Assembly (NCBI RefSeq): GCF_029688625.1
Contig: NZ_JARULC010000002.1
Span: forward strand, 186,001 to 250,000
Direction of reading: 5' to 3'
Length of the DNA stretch: 64,000 nt
From: Qipengyuania marincola
Lineage (GTDB): Bacteria; Pseudomonadota; Alphaproteobacteria; Sphingomonadales; Sphingomonadaceae
A program made the translations under genes and the position numbers. Below, piece by piece: positions 52,428 through 60,774 of this stretch. The notes under the pieces were generated by a model, which did no database searches, had not been told where the DNA came from, and saw only the letters and a list, made by a program, of their open reading frames with translations. The first letter of the stretch is position 1; each line of letters begins with the position of its first letter.

Positions 52428-52467
52428 CTCTCCTGCCGCCTGCGCGCATTCAGGCGGCAAAGGAGAG
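52428..52467 (+). promoter_or_regulatory. Hairpin between dcd and the next gene that covers its ribosome binding site
   Basis: CTCTCCT-GCCGCCTG (52428-52442) pairs with CAGGCGGC and, past a two-base AA bulge, AGGAGAG (52451-52467), a stem of 15 pairs with an 8-base loop. The right arm contains the AGGAG that serves the ATG at 52473. No U-run follows, so it is either a translational control hairpin, an mRNA-stability element or a rho-type terminator. Confidence 0.65.
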
Positions 52468-52472
52468 TGCAG

Positions 52473-53648
52473 ATGGCCGACAGGGAATTCGACATCATAG
52501 TCTACGGCGCGACCGGATATACCGGGCGCCTGGTCGCGGAACACTTCGTGCGCGAATACGGCAATCGCGACGACGGCCCGAAATGGGCGATGGCGGGCCG
52601 CAATCTCGAAAAGCTGGAATCGGTCCGCGACGAAATCGGCGCGCCGAAATCTACTCCGCTGGTCGTGGCCGACGCCGATGACCCGGCAACACTCGACGCA
52701 ATGTGCCACCGCACCAAAGTCGTGCTCACCACGGTCGGTCCCTACCAGCTCTATGGCGACGCACTGGTCCAAGCCTGCGTGAAAAGCGGCACGGACTATG
52801 CCGACCTGTGTGGCGAGCCGGTATGGATGCGCCAGAAGATCGAGCAGCATATGGACGCCGCCAAGGCCAGCGGGGCGCGCATCTGCTTTTCCTCCGGCTT
52901 CGATTCGATCCCCTTCGATCTCGGCGTCCTCATGGCGCAGAAGATCGCGAAGGAGCGCTTCGGCAAGCCGGCGCCGCGCATCAAGGGCCGCGTGCGCGGC
53001 ATGGCGGGCGGGGCATCGGGAGGGACCGTAGCCAGCCTTACCGAGACAATGAAGGCGGTGGCGAAGAACCCGAAACTCGTCCCGATCCTCACGAGCAGTT
53101 TTGGCCTGACGCCGGGCTTCGAAGGGCCGGATCAGCCGAACGGCATGATCCCGCGCTACGAGCAGAGCCTTGGCAAATGGGCCGCTCCATTCGTGATGGC
53201 GCCGATCAACACGAAGAATGTCCATCGCACGAACTTCCTTCTCGGCCACCCCTATGGCGAGGATTTCCGTTATGACGAGATGGTGCTGACCAGCCCGGGC
53301 GATGCCGGCAAGGCCGCGGCCAAGGCCATGACCGACATGATGAAGAACCCCTTCGGCGCCAAGCCGCCCAAGCCCGGAGAGGGTCCGACACCCGAGGAGC
53401 GCGAAAATGGGTTCTACGATGTGCTCTTCATCGCCGAAATGCCCGATGGGCAGACGCTGCACTATGGCGTCAAGGGCAAGTACGACCCCGGATATGGCTC
53501 GACCAGCCGCATGCTCGCCGAAACGGGCATGGCGCTATTGCAGACCGATGGCGAGGGCGGCATCGGGACACCCGGCTACTTCCTCGGTGAAACGCTGGTC
53601 GAACGGCTCCGCGAGCATGCGGCGCTGACCTTCGAGGTCGAGGACTGA
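52473..53648 (+). CDS. Saccharopine dehydrogenase-like/trans-acting enoyl reductase family protein
   Basis: A 391-residue NAD(P)-binding protein related to saccharopine dehydrogenase NADP-binding proteins and to trans-acting enoyl reductases. The dinucleotide motif YGATGYTGRL is near residues 9-18, followed by TTVGPYQLYGDALVQAC, a family hallmark; the C-terminal half (VRGMAGGASGGTVASL) is typical. The nearby AAAGGAGAG fits the ATG here; a GTG two codons earlier is less likely. Member functions include reduction in lipid or polyketide synthesis; the role here is unknown. Confidence 0.85.
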   Translation: MADREFDIIVYGATGYTGRLVAEHFVREYGNRDDGPKWAMAGRNLEKLESVRDEIGAPKSTPLVVADADDPATLDAMCHRTKVVLTTVGPYQLYGDALVQACVKSGTDYADLCGEPVWMRQKIEQHMDAAKASGARICFSSGFDSIPFDLGVLMAQKIAKERFGKPAPRIKGRVRGMAGGASGGTVASLTETMKAVAKNPKLVPILTSSFGLTPGFEGPDQPNGMIPRYEQSLGKWAAPFVMAPINTKNVHRTNFLLGHPYGEDFRYDEMVLTSPGDAGKAAAKAMTDMMKNPFGAKPPKPGEGPTPEERENGFYDVLFIAEMPDGQTLHYGVKGKYDPGYGSTSRMLAETGMALLQTDGEGGIGTPGYFLGETLVERLREHAALTFEVED

Positions 53649-53654
53649 TCCGGC

Positions 53655-55838
53655 CTAGAAGCTGAGGCGCATGCTCGCGCTGATGTTGCGGCCTGCGAGC
53701 GGCATGAAATCCTTCGTAAAGCTCGCATGGCGGCGACCTGTCACGTCGAAGATGTTGTCTGCCTTCAGCAACAGCGTCACCGCCGGATTCTCGCGGATCG
53801 GGCGCCAGGCGACCGATGCGTTGACGAAGGTGAAGCCCTCGGTCGGTGTTTCGAAGGCAGCGACATCGTCCTGCCCGTCGAACCATTCGACTTCGGCCCT
53901 CAGATCGAGCGTCTCGCTCGACGCCTGCAGCGCACCCGAGAGGCTCAGCGGCGGAATCCGCGGCACGTTGCTCCCATCATCGAGCTTGGCGCGGATGTAT
54001 TCGCCCGTCAGTTCCGTGCCGAAATTCCAGTCGCCGCTGTCGAAGAAGGTATAGTCGAGCTCGGCCTCTACCCCTGTGTAGGTAGCGTCCTGCTGGAGAT
54101 ATTCGAAGACAGGAAGCTCGTCCTCTTCGAGTCCCGTCTCGGACAGATAGATGTAATTGTCGAACCAGCTTTTGTAGGCGGCGATGCTGAATTCGGCGCG
54201 ACCGATGCGACCGCGCGCAAAGATTTCGCCGCCCCATGCGCGTTCGACCCCGAGGTTCGGATCACCGACCTCGAATGCCTGCGTGGCGATGTGCGGGCCG
54301 TTGGAGAAGAGCTCCTCGGCACTTGGCGCGCGCGCCACACGCGAAAGGTTGACGCCCGCACGGAATGCTTCGGGCCCGTCATAGGCCAGACCCAGCGCAC
54401 CCGACAGCGTATCGAAATTGCGCTCGACACCCAGCGGAACAGAGTCGACCGACGTCGTCTCGAACCGCGCCGACCCTTCGATCTGTAGCGGGCCGTTGCC
54501 GTATTCCTGAAGGGCGAACAGTGCGTATTGCTCGGTCCGGTTGGGTGCGACATAGGCCTCCGCGCCCTCCGCATCGAAGTCGCGGGCGTAGTATTGCGCG
54601 CCCATCGAGCCGCGCCAGCGCCCCTGGGTATTTTGCACCAGTTCCCAGCGGGCTTCCACGCCCCCCACATCGAACACTGTGCCGACCTCGTCACCCTCGA
54701 ATTCGGTGTGGGTGTAGTCGGAATAGCCGACGCGCAGCTTCATCCGCTCGAAGAAGCCGTCGCCCAGCGCGAGATCGGCAAGCAGGTCGGCGCGGTACTG
54801 GCGCAGGCCGATGCTGACGATCTCCTCACCCTCTTCCTCGCCTTCCTCTTCTTCACCCTCTTCACCGTGATGATGACCGGCGCCGGGCCGGCCGGGAATG
54901 CCATAGGCGGTGTCGTAGATTCCGAAGGAGGCACCCAGCGTGCTGTCGCCATCGATGAAGGCGAGGCCGATATTGCCGGACCATGTTTCGCTGCCGGTAT
55001 TGGGCACGAAGCCGCGCTGGGTGGCCGCCTCGCGCAATTCTTCGGCTTCCTCGAATTCACCTTCCGCTTCTTCCTCCGCCGCATCGGCGAGCAAGTCGGC
55101 GCGCAGCGCGGGTGCGACGGCGAAACCGGGGATTTCGAGATCGCCCGTCTCGCGCCAGCTGCCGCCGAAATGCGCGACGAGGCCGGTCTGGCCGAAGGGC
55201 ACGTCAATGGAGGCGCCCGCTTCGCGCAGGTCGGTCGCCGTATCGGCACGAACCAGCGCATCGACATGCACCGGCTCGTCTGGAACACGGCGCGGGATCC
55301 GCTTGTCGATCACGTTCACCGCGCCGCCGATTGCCTGGCTGCCGAACAACAGAACGGCGGGGCCGCGCAGCACCTCGATGCTCTCCGCATTGAGCGGATC
55401 GATCGAAACCGCATGGTCGTCCGATGTGTTGGAGACATCGATCGCGCCGACGCCGTCGACGAGGACCTTTACCCGCTCGCCCGAAAAGCCCCGCAGAACG
55501 GGTCGCGACGCACCGGGCGTGAAACCCGTTGCGGACACGCCCGGCAGGTGGGCGAGGACTTCACCCAGCTGGCCGTCGAGATTGCGCTGGAGTTCCACAT
55601 CCTCGACCACGCTGGTGCCGGCAAGCAAGTCGAACTGACGCAGCCCCTGCGCGCTCACGATGATGACATTTTGTGGATCGCGGCGGCGGTCGTGAACATC
55701 ATCGCTTCGGGTCTCGTCATCGGCAGGATCGGCCTGCTGGCCCGGTTGGCTACCGGCCTGCGCATAAGCCGGCGGGGCTATAACAGATGCAGCGGATGCA
55801 AGGAGGGCGGCGATGACCTTATGAGAATGATACAACAT
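53655..55838 (-). CDS. TonB-dependent receptor, ZnuD-like
   Basis: Outer-membrane active transporter of 727 residues: signal peptide (about 1-26), a TonB-box-like NVIIVSAQ segment, plug domain (about 70-190, including VLRGFSGERVKVLVDGVGAIDVSN and VLRGPAVLLFGSQAIGG) and a C-terminal barrel ending in phenylalanine. An extracellular-loop region carries HHH (322-324) followed by a run of glutamates (326-339), and a second acidic patch lies near 252-270. Such His/Glu-rich loops are typical of the ZnuD/TdfJ zinc receptor class, so a zinc or other metal substrate is likely. The start is MLYHSHKV; an AT-rich inverted repeat overlaps it. Confidence 0.82.
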   Translation of the reverse strand: MLYHSHKVIAALLASAASVIAPPAYAQAGSQPGQQADPADDETRSDDVHDRRRDPQNVIIVSAQGLRQFDLLAGTSVVEDVELQRNLDGQLGEVLAHLPGVSATGFTPGASRPVLRGFSGERVKVLVDGVGAIDVSNTSDDHAVSIDPLNAESIEVLRGPAVLLFGSQAIGGAVNVIDKRIPRRVPDEPVHVDALVRADTATDLREAGASIDVPFGQTGLVAHFGGSWRETGDLEIPGFAVAPALRADLLADAAEEEAEGEFEEAEELREAATQRGFVPNTGSETWSGNIGLAFIDGDSTLGASFGIYDTAYGIPGRPGAGHHHGEEGEEEEGEEEGEEIVSIGLRQYRADLLADLALGDGFFERMKLRVGYSDYTHTEFEGDEVGTVFDVGGVEARWELVQNTQGRWRGSMGAQYYARDFDAEGAEAYVAPNRTEQYALFALQEYGNGPLQIEGSARFETTSVDSVPLGVERNFDTLSGALGLAYDGPEAFRAGVNLSRVARAPSAEELFSNGPHIATQAFEVGDPNLGVERAWGGEIFARGRIGRAEFSIAAYKSWFDNYIYLSETGLEEDELPVFEYLQQDATYTGVEAELDYTFFDSGDWNFGTELTGEYIRAKLDDGSNVPRIPPLSLSGALQASSETLDLRAEVEWFDGQDDVAAFETPTEGFTFVNASVAWRPIRENPAVTLLLKADNIFDVTGRRHASFTKDFMPLAGRNISASMRLSF

Positions 55839-55840
55839 AA
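55819..55840. promoter_or_regulatory. AT-rich inverted repeat over the TonB receptor start
   Basis: TTATG (55819-55823) and CATAA (55836-55840) form a dyad with a 12-base spacer that covers the start codon. It is conspicuously AT-rich in this genome. Its position would suit a Zur- or Fur-type repressor, but a match to their consensus was not established. Confidence 0.3.
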
Positions 55841-55961
55841 CCGCGCCAATAGCAGGCGAGATTCGCGTTGCAAGCCGAAACCGGGCGCTTTGGACGAACG
55901 CGTTTTCGCGCACGACGAACCGCATGGGCGCGGCAATGCGATTATCCGGATTTTGGGAAAA

Positions 55962-56036
55962 TGGAGCGGGCGAGGCGATTCGAACGCCCGACCCCAACCT
56001 TGGCAAGGTTGTGCTCTACCCCTGAGCTACGCCCGC
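55962..56036 (-). tRNA. tRNA-Gly(GCC)
   Basis: A 75-base tRNA with CCA encoded. Acceptor GCGGGCG pairs with CGCCCGC; the anticodon stem CAACC/GGTTG encloses TTGCCAA, giving anticodon GCC; the T loop is TTCGAAT. It lies upstream of the TonB receptor gene on the same strand, in a 120-base gap without a recognised gene. Confidence 0.95.
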
Positions 56037-56079
56037 TCACTGACGCTCCCCGAACCACGAGGTCCGGTGGGGAGGCGGC

Positions 56080-56108
56080 CAATTAGCAACGCCCCGCCAC
56101 TCCCGCAA
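56080..56108 (-). promoter_or_regulatory. Candidate promoter of tRNA-Gly
   Basis: On the minus strand TTGCGG (56103-56108) and TAATTG (56080-56085) are 17 bases apart, 43 bases before the tRNA. Confidence 0.4.
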
Positions 56109-56223
56109 GCCCAAAAAACGCACAAATCGCGCAAGGCTTGTCGCAACGGGGCCGCTCCTTCACATTGCGGGATGAATGCCCACATGGGGCACGAAGAGAA
56201 ACAGACGACAGGGTGAATTCGAC

Positions 56224-57147
56224 GTGGCGAGCATGGGTCTGAGCATCGATGAACAAAAGGCGGTCGACCGCTTCAAGCAGGACATCGTCGAACCATCGAT
56301 GTCGAAACTGATCATCCTCGATTTCTATGCCGACTGGTGCGGTCCGTGCAAAGCCCTCGCCCCGGTGCTGGAAAAGATCGCTGCCGACTATGCCGACAAG
56401 GGTGTCGAGCTGCGCAAGATCGACGTCGACAAGGAACAGTTCATCGCCGCGCAGTTCCAGGTTCAGTCGATCCCGACGGTCTATGCGATGTTTCAGGGCC
56501 AGCCGGTCGCCGATCTTACCAATGCGCGGACGGACTCTCAACTCAGGCAGACGCTAGACCAGATCCTCGCACAGCTTCCGGTAAGCGGCGGAGACGGTCA
56601 GGGCGAACAGCAGGTCCAACAGGACGTCTCGCAATTCGTCGAGATGGGAGAGCAGGTCCTGGCCGAAGGCGATGCCGAAAGGGCAGCGGGCATATTCGGG
56701 CAGGTCGTGCAGATGGCGCCAGACAACGCCGCAGCGCATGCCGGCCTTGTTCGCGCGCTTGTCCAGGCTGGGCAGGTAGATGCTGCGCAGGCCGCGCTAC
56801 AAGCGGCCGAAACCAACCCTGCGGTAGCTGCAGACCCGCAGATCGAACAAGCGAAGAGCGCTCTGGACCTTGCAGGAAACAAGGTTGACGAGGGCGAGCT
56901 TGCCGAGCTGAAGGCCAAGGCCCAGGGCGGAGACATGGCCGCACGTTTCGAATATGCCGAAGCCGCTTTCGCCGCCGGCGATCGCGACGCTGCGGCCGAC
57001 GAGCTGCTCGCCATGTTCGAGGCCGACCGCGAATGGAACGATGGCGCGACCAAGGCGAAACTATTGCAGATATTCGAGGCAGTCGGATTGGAGGACCCGT
57101 GGGTCGTTGCCACTCGCAGGCGCCTGTCAAGAATGTTGTTCGGTTGA
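56224..57147 (+). CDS. Thioredoxin-TPR protein (CnoX/YbbN-like)
   Basis: A 307-residue protein with an N-terminal thioredoxin domain (active-site WCGPC at about 38-42, so redox activity is possible, unlike E. coli YbbN) and a C-terminal array of TPR-like helical repeats (about 145-300). Such co-chaperones bind clients and hand them to GroEL/DnaK. The start is GTG at MASMGLSI, preceded by AGGGTG; an ATG three codons later lacks a binding site. It is followed within three bases by the Lon-N-domain gene. Confidence 0.88.
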   Translation: MASMGLSIDEQKAVDRFKQDIVEPSMSKLIILDFYADWCGPCKALAPVLEKIAADYADKGVELRKIDVDKEQFIAAQFQVQSIPTVYAMFQGQPVADLTNARTDSQLRQTLDQILAQLPVSGGDGQGEQQVQQDVSQFVEMGEQVLAEGDAERAAGIFGQVVQMAPDNAAAHAGLVRALVQAGQVDAAQAALQAAETNPAVAADPQIEQAKSALDLAGNKVDEGELAELKAKAQGGDMAARFEYAEAAFAAGDRDAAADELLAMFEADREWNDGATKAKLLQIFEAVGLEDPWVVATRRRLSRMLFG

Positions 57148-57149
57148 GT

Positions 57150-57761
57150 ATGGCGAAGCGGCTGTCCATCTTTCCCCTGCCCGGCGCGATCCTGTTTCCC
57201 GGGCTGCAATTGCCGCTGCACATCTTCGAGCCGCGCTATCGCGACCTCGTCGGGAGCGCACTCGCCAAGGATCGCCTGATCGGCATAATCCAGCCGCAAC
57301 GTTCTACCGAAGGCGCTCCGCTCTACGACATTGGGTGCGTCGGCAGGATCGACGATGTCGAAGCGCTGGAAGATGGCCGCTACAATATCGTCCTCGATGG
57401 CGAGGCGCGCTTTCGCGTGTTGCGCGAACTGGACGTGACCACGCCCTTCCGGCAGGTCGAGGCCGAGATTCTCGAGGACCCCGAGAACGAGTTTCTTTCA
57501 AGCGCCGAACGCGGCAATTTCGAATTCGAGGCGCGCCGCTTCGCTGATCTGCAGGGTTACGCAGTGGACTGGGACTCGGTCGCGCGGCTCGATGACGAAA
57601 CGCTCATCAACGGCGTCGCCCAGATCATCCCCTTCGACACCGCATCGAAGCAGGCGCTGCTCGAGGCACCGAACCTGTCGCAGCGCTGCGAGCTGATGGT
57701 CCAGCTGATGCAGTTCTTCGCCCTGCGCGATGATGGCGACGAGATCGTGACCCTGCAATGA
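57150..57761 (+). CDS. LON peptidase substrate-binding domain protein
   Basis: A 203-residue protein consisting only of the N-terminal substrate-binding domain of Lon (LON/PUA-like), without ATPase or protease parts. It opens SIFPLPGAILFPGLQLPLHIFEPRYRDLV, the family signature, and has the GCVGRIDDVEALEDGRYNIVLDGEARFRV core. Such proteins may bind unfolded peptides; the role is unknown. Neighbours are the thioredoxin-TPR gene upstream and a small exported-protein gene whose ATG overlaps its stop. Confidence 0.88.
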   Translation: MAKRLSIFPLPGAILFPGLQLPLHIFEPRYRDLVGSALAKDRLIGIIQPQRSTEGAPLYDIGCVGRIDDVEALEDGRYNIVLDGEARFRVLRELDVTTPFRQVEAEILEDPENEFLSSAERGNFEFEARRFADLQGYAVDWDSVARLDDETLINGVAQIIPFDTASKQALLEAPNLSQRCELMVQLMQFFALRDDGDEIVTLQ

Positions 57762-58222
57762 GATATGGTTGGCTCGCCCTGCCTGTCGTGGTCGGTGTGG
57801 GCGCGACGCTGATTGCCGCGCAGGAAAAGCAGCCTGTGGCTGCCAGGTCGCTGGTCTGCGTAGATCCGCTTCCGCAGGGAGAAGCCCAACGCTATTTCGC
57901 GCAGTTGTCTGCCGCCTTGCGGGAGAAGCGCGATGCCGCTTGGTTCGACCGCTTCGCGGCTCGCCGGCTCGGCGTGGTACGCAAGGGCGTCTACACGCAG
58001 CATGAGCGGACTGCAGGAGGCGCAATTACGCCGGCACAGATTTCGATAACCGATTGGCGCGAGATCGCACGGCGCGGGGTCAAGGCTCTGGAGCCAGTAG
58101 GGCGCAAGGGGTGCCTGATGGACAATGGCAAAGCCTGGTTCGCGGTCGAAGAAGATGGCACCTTGCGCCTCATCACCATCAATCACGACATGCCCTGGAG
58201 CCCGCGTTCGAGCGAGGGCTAG
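57758..58222 (+). CDS. Small exported protein of unknown function
   Basis: A 154-residue protein with an N-terminal hydrophobic leader (MRYGWLALPVVVGVGATLIAAQ) that could be a signal peptide or anchor and a mature domain with two cysteines (LVCVDP and KGCLMDN). No family is recognised. The ATG overlaps the preceding stop (ATGA), giving a three-gene plus-strand group with the thioredoxin-TPR and Lon-N genes, which suggests a common envelope- or protein-quality role. Its stop overlaps that of the convergent marC gene. Confidence 0.65.
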   Translation: MRYGWLALPVVVGVGATLIAAQEKQPVAARSLVCVDPLPQGEAQRYFAQLSAALREKRDAAWFDRFAARRLGVVRKGVYTQHERTAGGAITPAQISITDWREIARRGVKALEPVGRKGCLMDNGKAWFAVEEDGTLRLITINHDMPWSPRSSEG

Positions 58223-58842
58223 AAGCCGAAGCTGCCACGCAGGCCGTCGATCACATATTGCGCGGCCAGAGCCGCGAGCAGTACGCCAAGCACGCGGGTG
58301 ACGGCGGCTTCGACCTTGTCGCCGAACAGGCGCATCAGCGGACCCGCGGCCATCAGCGCCAGCATGGTGATCAGCAGGACCGCAGCCAAAGCCGCGAGAA
58401 CCGTCAGCGTGCCTTCGAGGCCTTGCGCTTCGTTCATCAACAGCATGATCGCGGCGATCGCACCAGGGCCGGCCAGCATCGGGATCGCCATGGGAAAGAC
58501 CGACACGTCCTCGACTTCGGGCGTGGCAGCGAGCTTTTCGGCGCGTTCCTCGCGCCGCTGGGTGCGCTTTTCGAACACCATCTCGAAGGCGATCCAGAAC
58601 AGCATGAGCCCGCCGGCAATGCGGAAACTGTCGAGTTCGATATGGAGCGCGCCGAGCAACTGCTCGCCGAAAAGGGCGAATATCAGCAGGATGATCGCGG
58701 CTATCAGGCAGGCCCTGATCGCCATGTTGCGCCGCTGGACCGATGTCGCGCCCTTAGTCAGCCCGGCATAGATCGGCGCGCAACCCGGCGGGTCGATCAC
58801 CACGAACAGCGTGATGAAAGCAGACAGGAAAAGGACGCTCAT
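58219..58842 (-). CDS. MarC-family integral membrane protein
   Basis: A 207-residue MarC-type protein with about six transmembrane segments. The start [31 protein letters not shown] carries the family hallmark DPxG; a long basic loop (about 75-95, KRTQRREERAEK) lies between helices. Function of the family is unknown despite the multiple-antibiotic-resistance name. The ATG overlaps the lipoprotein stop, which decides the start. The run marC-lipoprotein-folD-yggT is one overlapping cluster. Confidence 0.88.
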   Translation of the reverse strand: MSVLFLSAFITLFVVIDPPGCAPIYAGLTKGATSVQRRNMAIRACLIAAIILLIFALFGEQLLGALHIELDSFRIAGGLMLFWIAFEMVFEKRTQRREERAEKLAATPEVEDVSVFPMAIPMLAGPGAIAAIMLLMNEAQGLEGTLTVLAALAAVLLITMLALMAAGPLMRLFGDKVEAAVTRVLGVLLAALAAQYVIDGLRGSFGF

Positions 58843-59510
58843 TGCGGGGCGGCAACCTCTTCCGACACGACGTTCCGCATGGCGCCGTCCTGCCATAGCT
58901 TGACCATGACGCTCCTGCTGGCATCGGGACGCACCACCACATCCCAATAGAGCGTCCCGTCGTCAGAGCGGCCCTCGCTCCGCGTATTGCCGTTACGCCC
59001 GCTCATGACCACGGGCGTGGGCGGAGAATCGCAATCGGCGACCTGCGTGGCGATCATCGTCGGGGCGGCAAGCGGTTCCGGCAGGACATCGCCCTGGTCC
59101 ATCACCCACGTGTAATCGCCGTCGCGCTGCCGCTGCCAGACGGTCGTGAAATAGCCATCGCTTCCATCGGGCCGCTGCCACGCGCCTCTGGTGACGGCCA
59201 GCGAACCGTCGCAGCTCGACCAGACGGCGTGCGGTTGCCAGGCGACCGAGCGTGCAGGATCGCTCTGCGATCGCAACCACGTTTGCGCATTCACTGGTTC
59301 GGGGACGAACATCACGGCGTCACCCGTCGCAAACTCGCGAAAGGCGGTCCACTGGCCGTCTTCCTGCGCGGCGCGGGCGAAAGCGAGTTCGGTGGCAATG
59401 ACCTTTCCCGGGTTCGCCGTGGGCGTAAGCAATCGCTCGTACCGATCGCGCGGCCCCGGGGCAGCGCAGGATGCGAGCGCCAGCGCGAATGCGACGAGCG
59501 CAAACCTCAC
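58839..59510 (-). CDS. Predicted lipoprotein, SnoaL/DUF4440-like
   Basis: A 223-residue lipoprotein (leader [15 protein letters not shown], Cys about residue 15) with a mature domain resembling the NTF2-like/SnoaL fold: early [37 protein letters not shown] and a [17 protein letters not shown] strand pair are the usual pattern, with several conserved tryptophans. GTG start overlaps the folD stop (GTGA). No specific function; likely periplasmic or outer-membrane attached. Confidence 0.7.
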   Translation of the reverse strand: MRFALVAFALALASCAAPGPRDRYERLLTPTANPGKVIATELAFARAAQEDGQWTAFREFATGDAVMFVPEPVNAQTWLRSQSDPARSVAWQPHAVWSSCDGSLAVTRGAWQRPDGSDGYFTTVWQRQRDGDYTWVMDQGDVLPEPLAAPTMIATQVADCDSPPTPVVMSGRNGNTRSEGRSDDGTLYWDVVVRPDASRSVMVKLWQDGAMRNVVSEEVAAPQ

Positions 59511-60406
59511 AGCGCGCCCTCGGGCAGGTCCAGCCCTTCGTTACGATAAGCGGCGACGACGGTGTTTCGCAGCAGCACGGCGATCGTCATCGGGCCGACG
59601 CCACCGGGCACAGGCGTGATCGCGCCGGCCACGCCCTGTGCGCCTGCATAATCGACGTCGCCGACCAGCCGCCCTTTGTCCTCGTCCGAAGCGGGCGGCA
59701 GCCGATTGATGCCGACATCGATTACGGTTGCGCCATCCTTCAGCCATTCGGCCTTGACCATTTCCGCGCGTCCGACCGCCGCAACGACGATGTCGGCGCG
59801 CTTCACCACGGCCGGAAGGTCCTTCGTGCGGCTGTGCGCGATGGTAACGGTGGCGTTCGCGTCGAGCAGCAGCTGCGCCATCGGCTTGCCCACGATATTG
59901 GAGCGGCCGATCACCACCGCTTCCAGGCCGGACAGATCGCCCAGCCGGTCGGTCAGCAGCATCATGCAGCCAAGCGGCGTGCAGGGCACGAAGCCGCTCT
60001 GGCCAACGGCGAGGCGGCCGGCATTGGTCACGTGGAAGCCGTCGACATCCTTGTCCGGGCTGATGGCGGCGATGACTGCCTGTTCGTCGAGATGGTCCGG
60101 CAGAGGAAGCTGAACAAGAATTCCGTCGACCGCCGGATCGCCGTTGAGCTGTTCGACCAGCGACAGCAGGTCTTCCTCGCTCGTGTCTGCGGGCAGACGA
60201 TGCTCGAAACTTTCCATTCCGGCGGCGAGCGTAGCCTTATGCTTGGAGCGTACATAGACCTGGCTTGCCGGATCCTCGCCCACCAGGACGACGGCAAGGC
60301 CAGCCTTGCGCCCACTGGCTTGCTCGAACCTTGCCGCCTGTTCGCCGACGCGTTCTCGCAACCGCGCCGCGAACGCCTTGCCGTCGATGACGTGCGCAGC
60401 GCTCAC
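59507..60406 (-). CDS. folD: Methylenetetrahydrofolate dehydrogenase/cyclohydrolase
   Basis: Bifunctional enzyme of one-carbon metabolism interconverting methylene-, methenyl- and formyl-tetrahydrofolate. The 299-residue protein has the substrate-binding [17 protein letters not shown] near 41-57 with the catalytic lysine and tyrosine, [10 protein letters not shown], and the Rossmann part [18 protein letters not shown] (about 165-182). PGGVGPMTI near the end is complete. The start is GTG and overlaps the yggT stop. Part of an overlapping minus-strand run. Confidence 0.95.
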   Translation of the reverse strand: MSAAHVIDGKAFAARLRERVGEQAARFEQASGRKAGLAVVLVGEDPASQVYVRSKHKATLAAGMESFEHRLPADTSEEDLLSLVEQLNGDPAVDGILVQLPLPDHLDEQAVIAAISPDKDVDGFHVTNAGRLAVGQSGFVPCTPLGCMMLLTDRLGDLSGLEAVVIGRSNIVGKPMAQLLLDANATVTIAHSRTKDLPAVVKRADIVVAAVGRAEMVKAEWLKDGATVIDVGINRLPPASDEDKGRLVGDVDYAGAQGVAGAITPVPGGVGPMTIAVLLRNTVVAAYRNEGLDLPEGAL

Positions 60407-60696
60407 GCAGCGCCCCGAATGATGCCTTCGATGACGATGAGCACGACATTGATCAGAAGGATCAGCACCAGGGGCGAGAAATCGACCGCCCCGGTATTGG
60501 GCATGAGCCGTCGTATGGGCCGGAAGAGCGGATCGAGCAGCCGGTTGATCGCATCATAGAAGCTGAGCAGGAATTCGTTGCGCCCCACAATGTTGAAGGC
60601 GAACAGCAGACCGATGATGAACTGGATGATCACCAGCATGATCAGCACGCTCGCGAGCATGGAAATGATGTTGTAGATCGTGAAGAGAGCCTGCAT
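60403..60696 (-). CDS. YggT family membrane protein
   Basis: A 97-residue integral membrane protein with two hydrophobic helices, one opening ([25 protein letters not shown]) and one closing ([19 protein letters not shown]). The linker [32 protein letters not shown] is the YggT signature. The family is linked to osmotic adaptation or membrane assembly in other bacteria. Its stop overlaps the folD start by four bases. First gene of the minus-strand cluster. Confidence 0.9.
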   Translation of the reverse strand: MQALFTIYNIISMLASVLIMLVIIQFIIGLLFAFNIVGRNEFLLSFYDAINRLLDPLFRPIRRLMPNTGAVDFSPLVLILLINVVLIVIEGIIRGAA

Positions 60697-60774
60697 CGAA
60701 CCCGTTATCCCTTAGCGTGTCGTCGCTGGTGCCCTACACGGCGCTGCCAGCCTGCGCCAAGCCTTCTAGGCGCG

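Noticed and set aside
51660-53462. 600-codon open frame on the minus strand antisense to dcd and the saccharopine-like gene
   Set aside because: High-GC shadow: the plus strand holds clear family genes throughout, and the antisense frame has no recognisable motifs.
54840-54905. Glu-rich run in the TonB receptor as a sequencing artefact
   Set aside because: The frame stays open on both sides with normal barrel sequence, and His/Glu loops are known in metal receptors.
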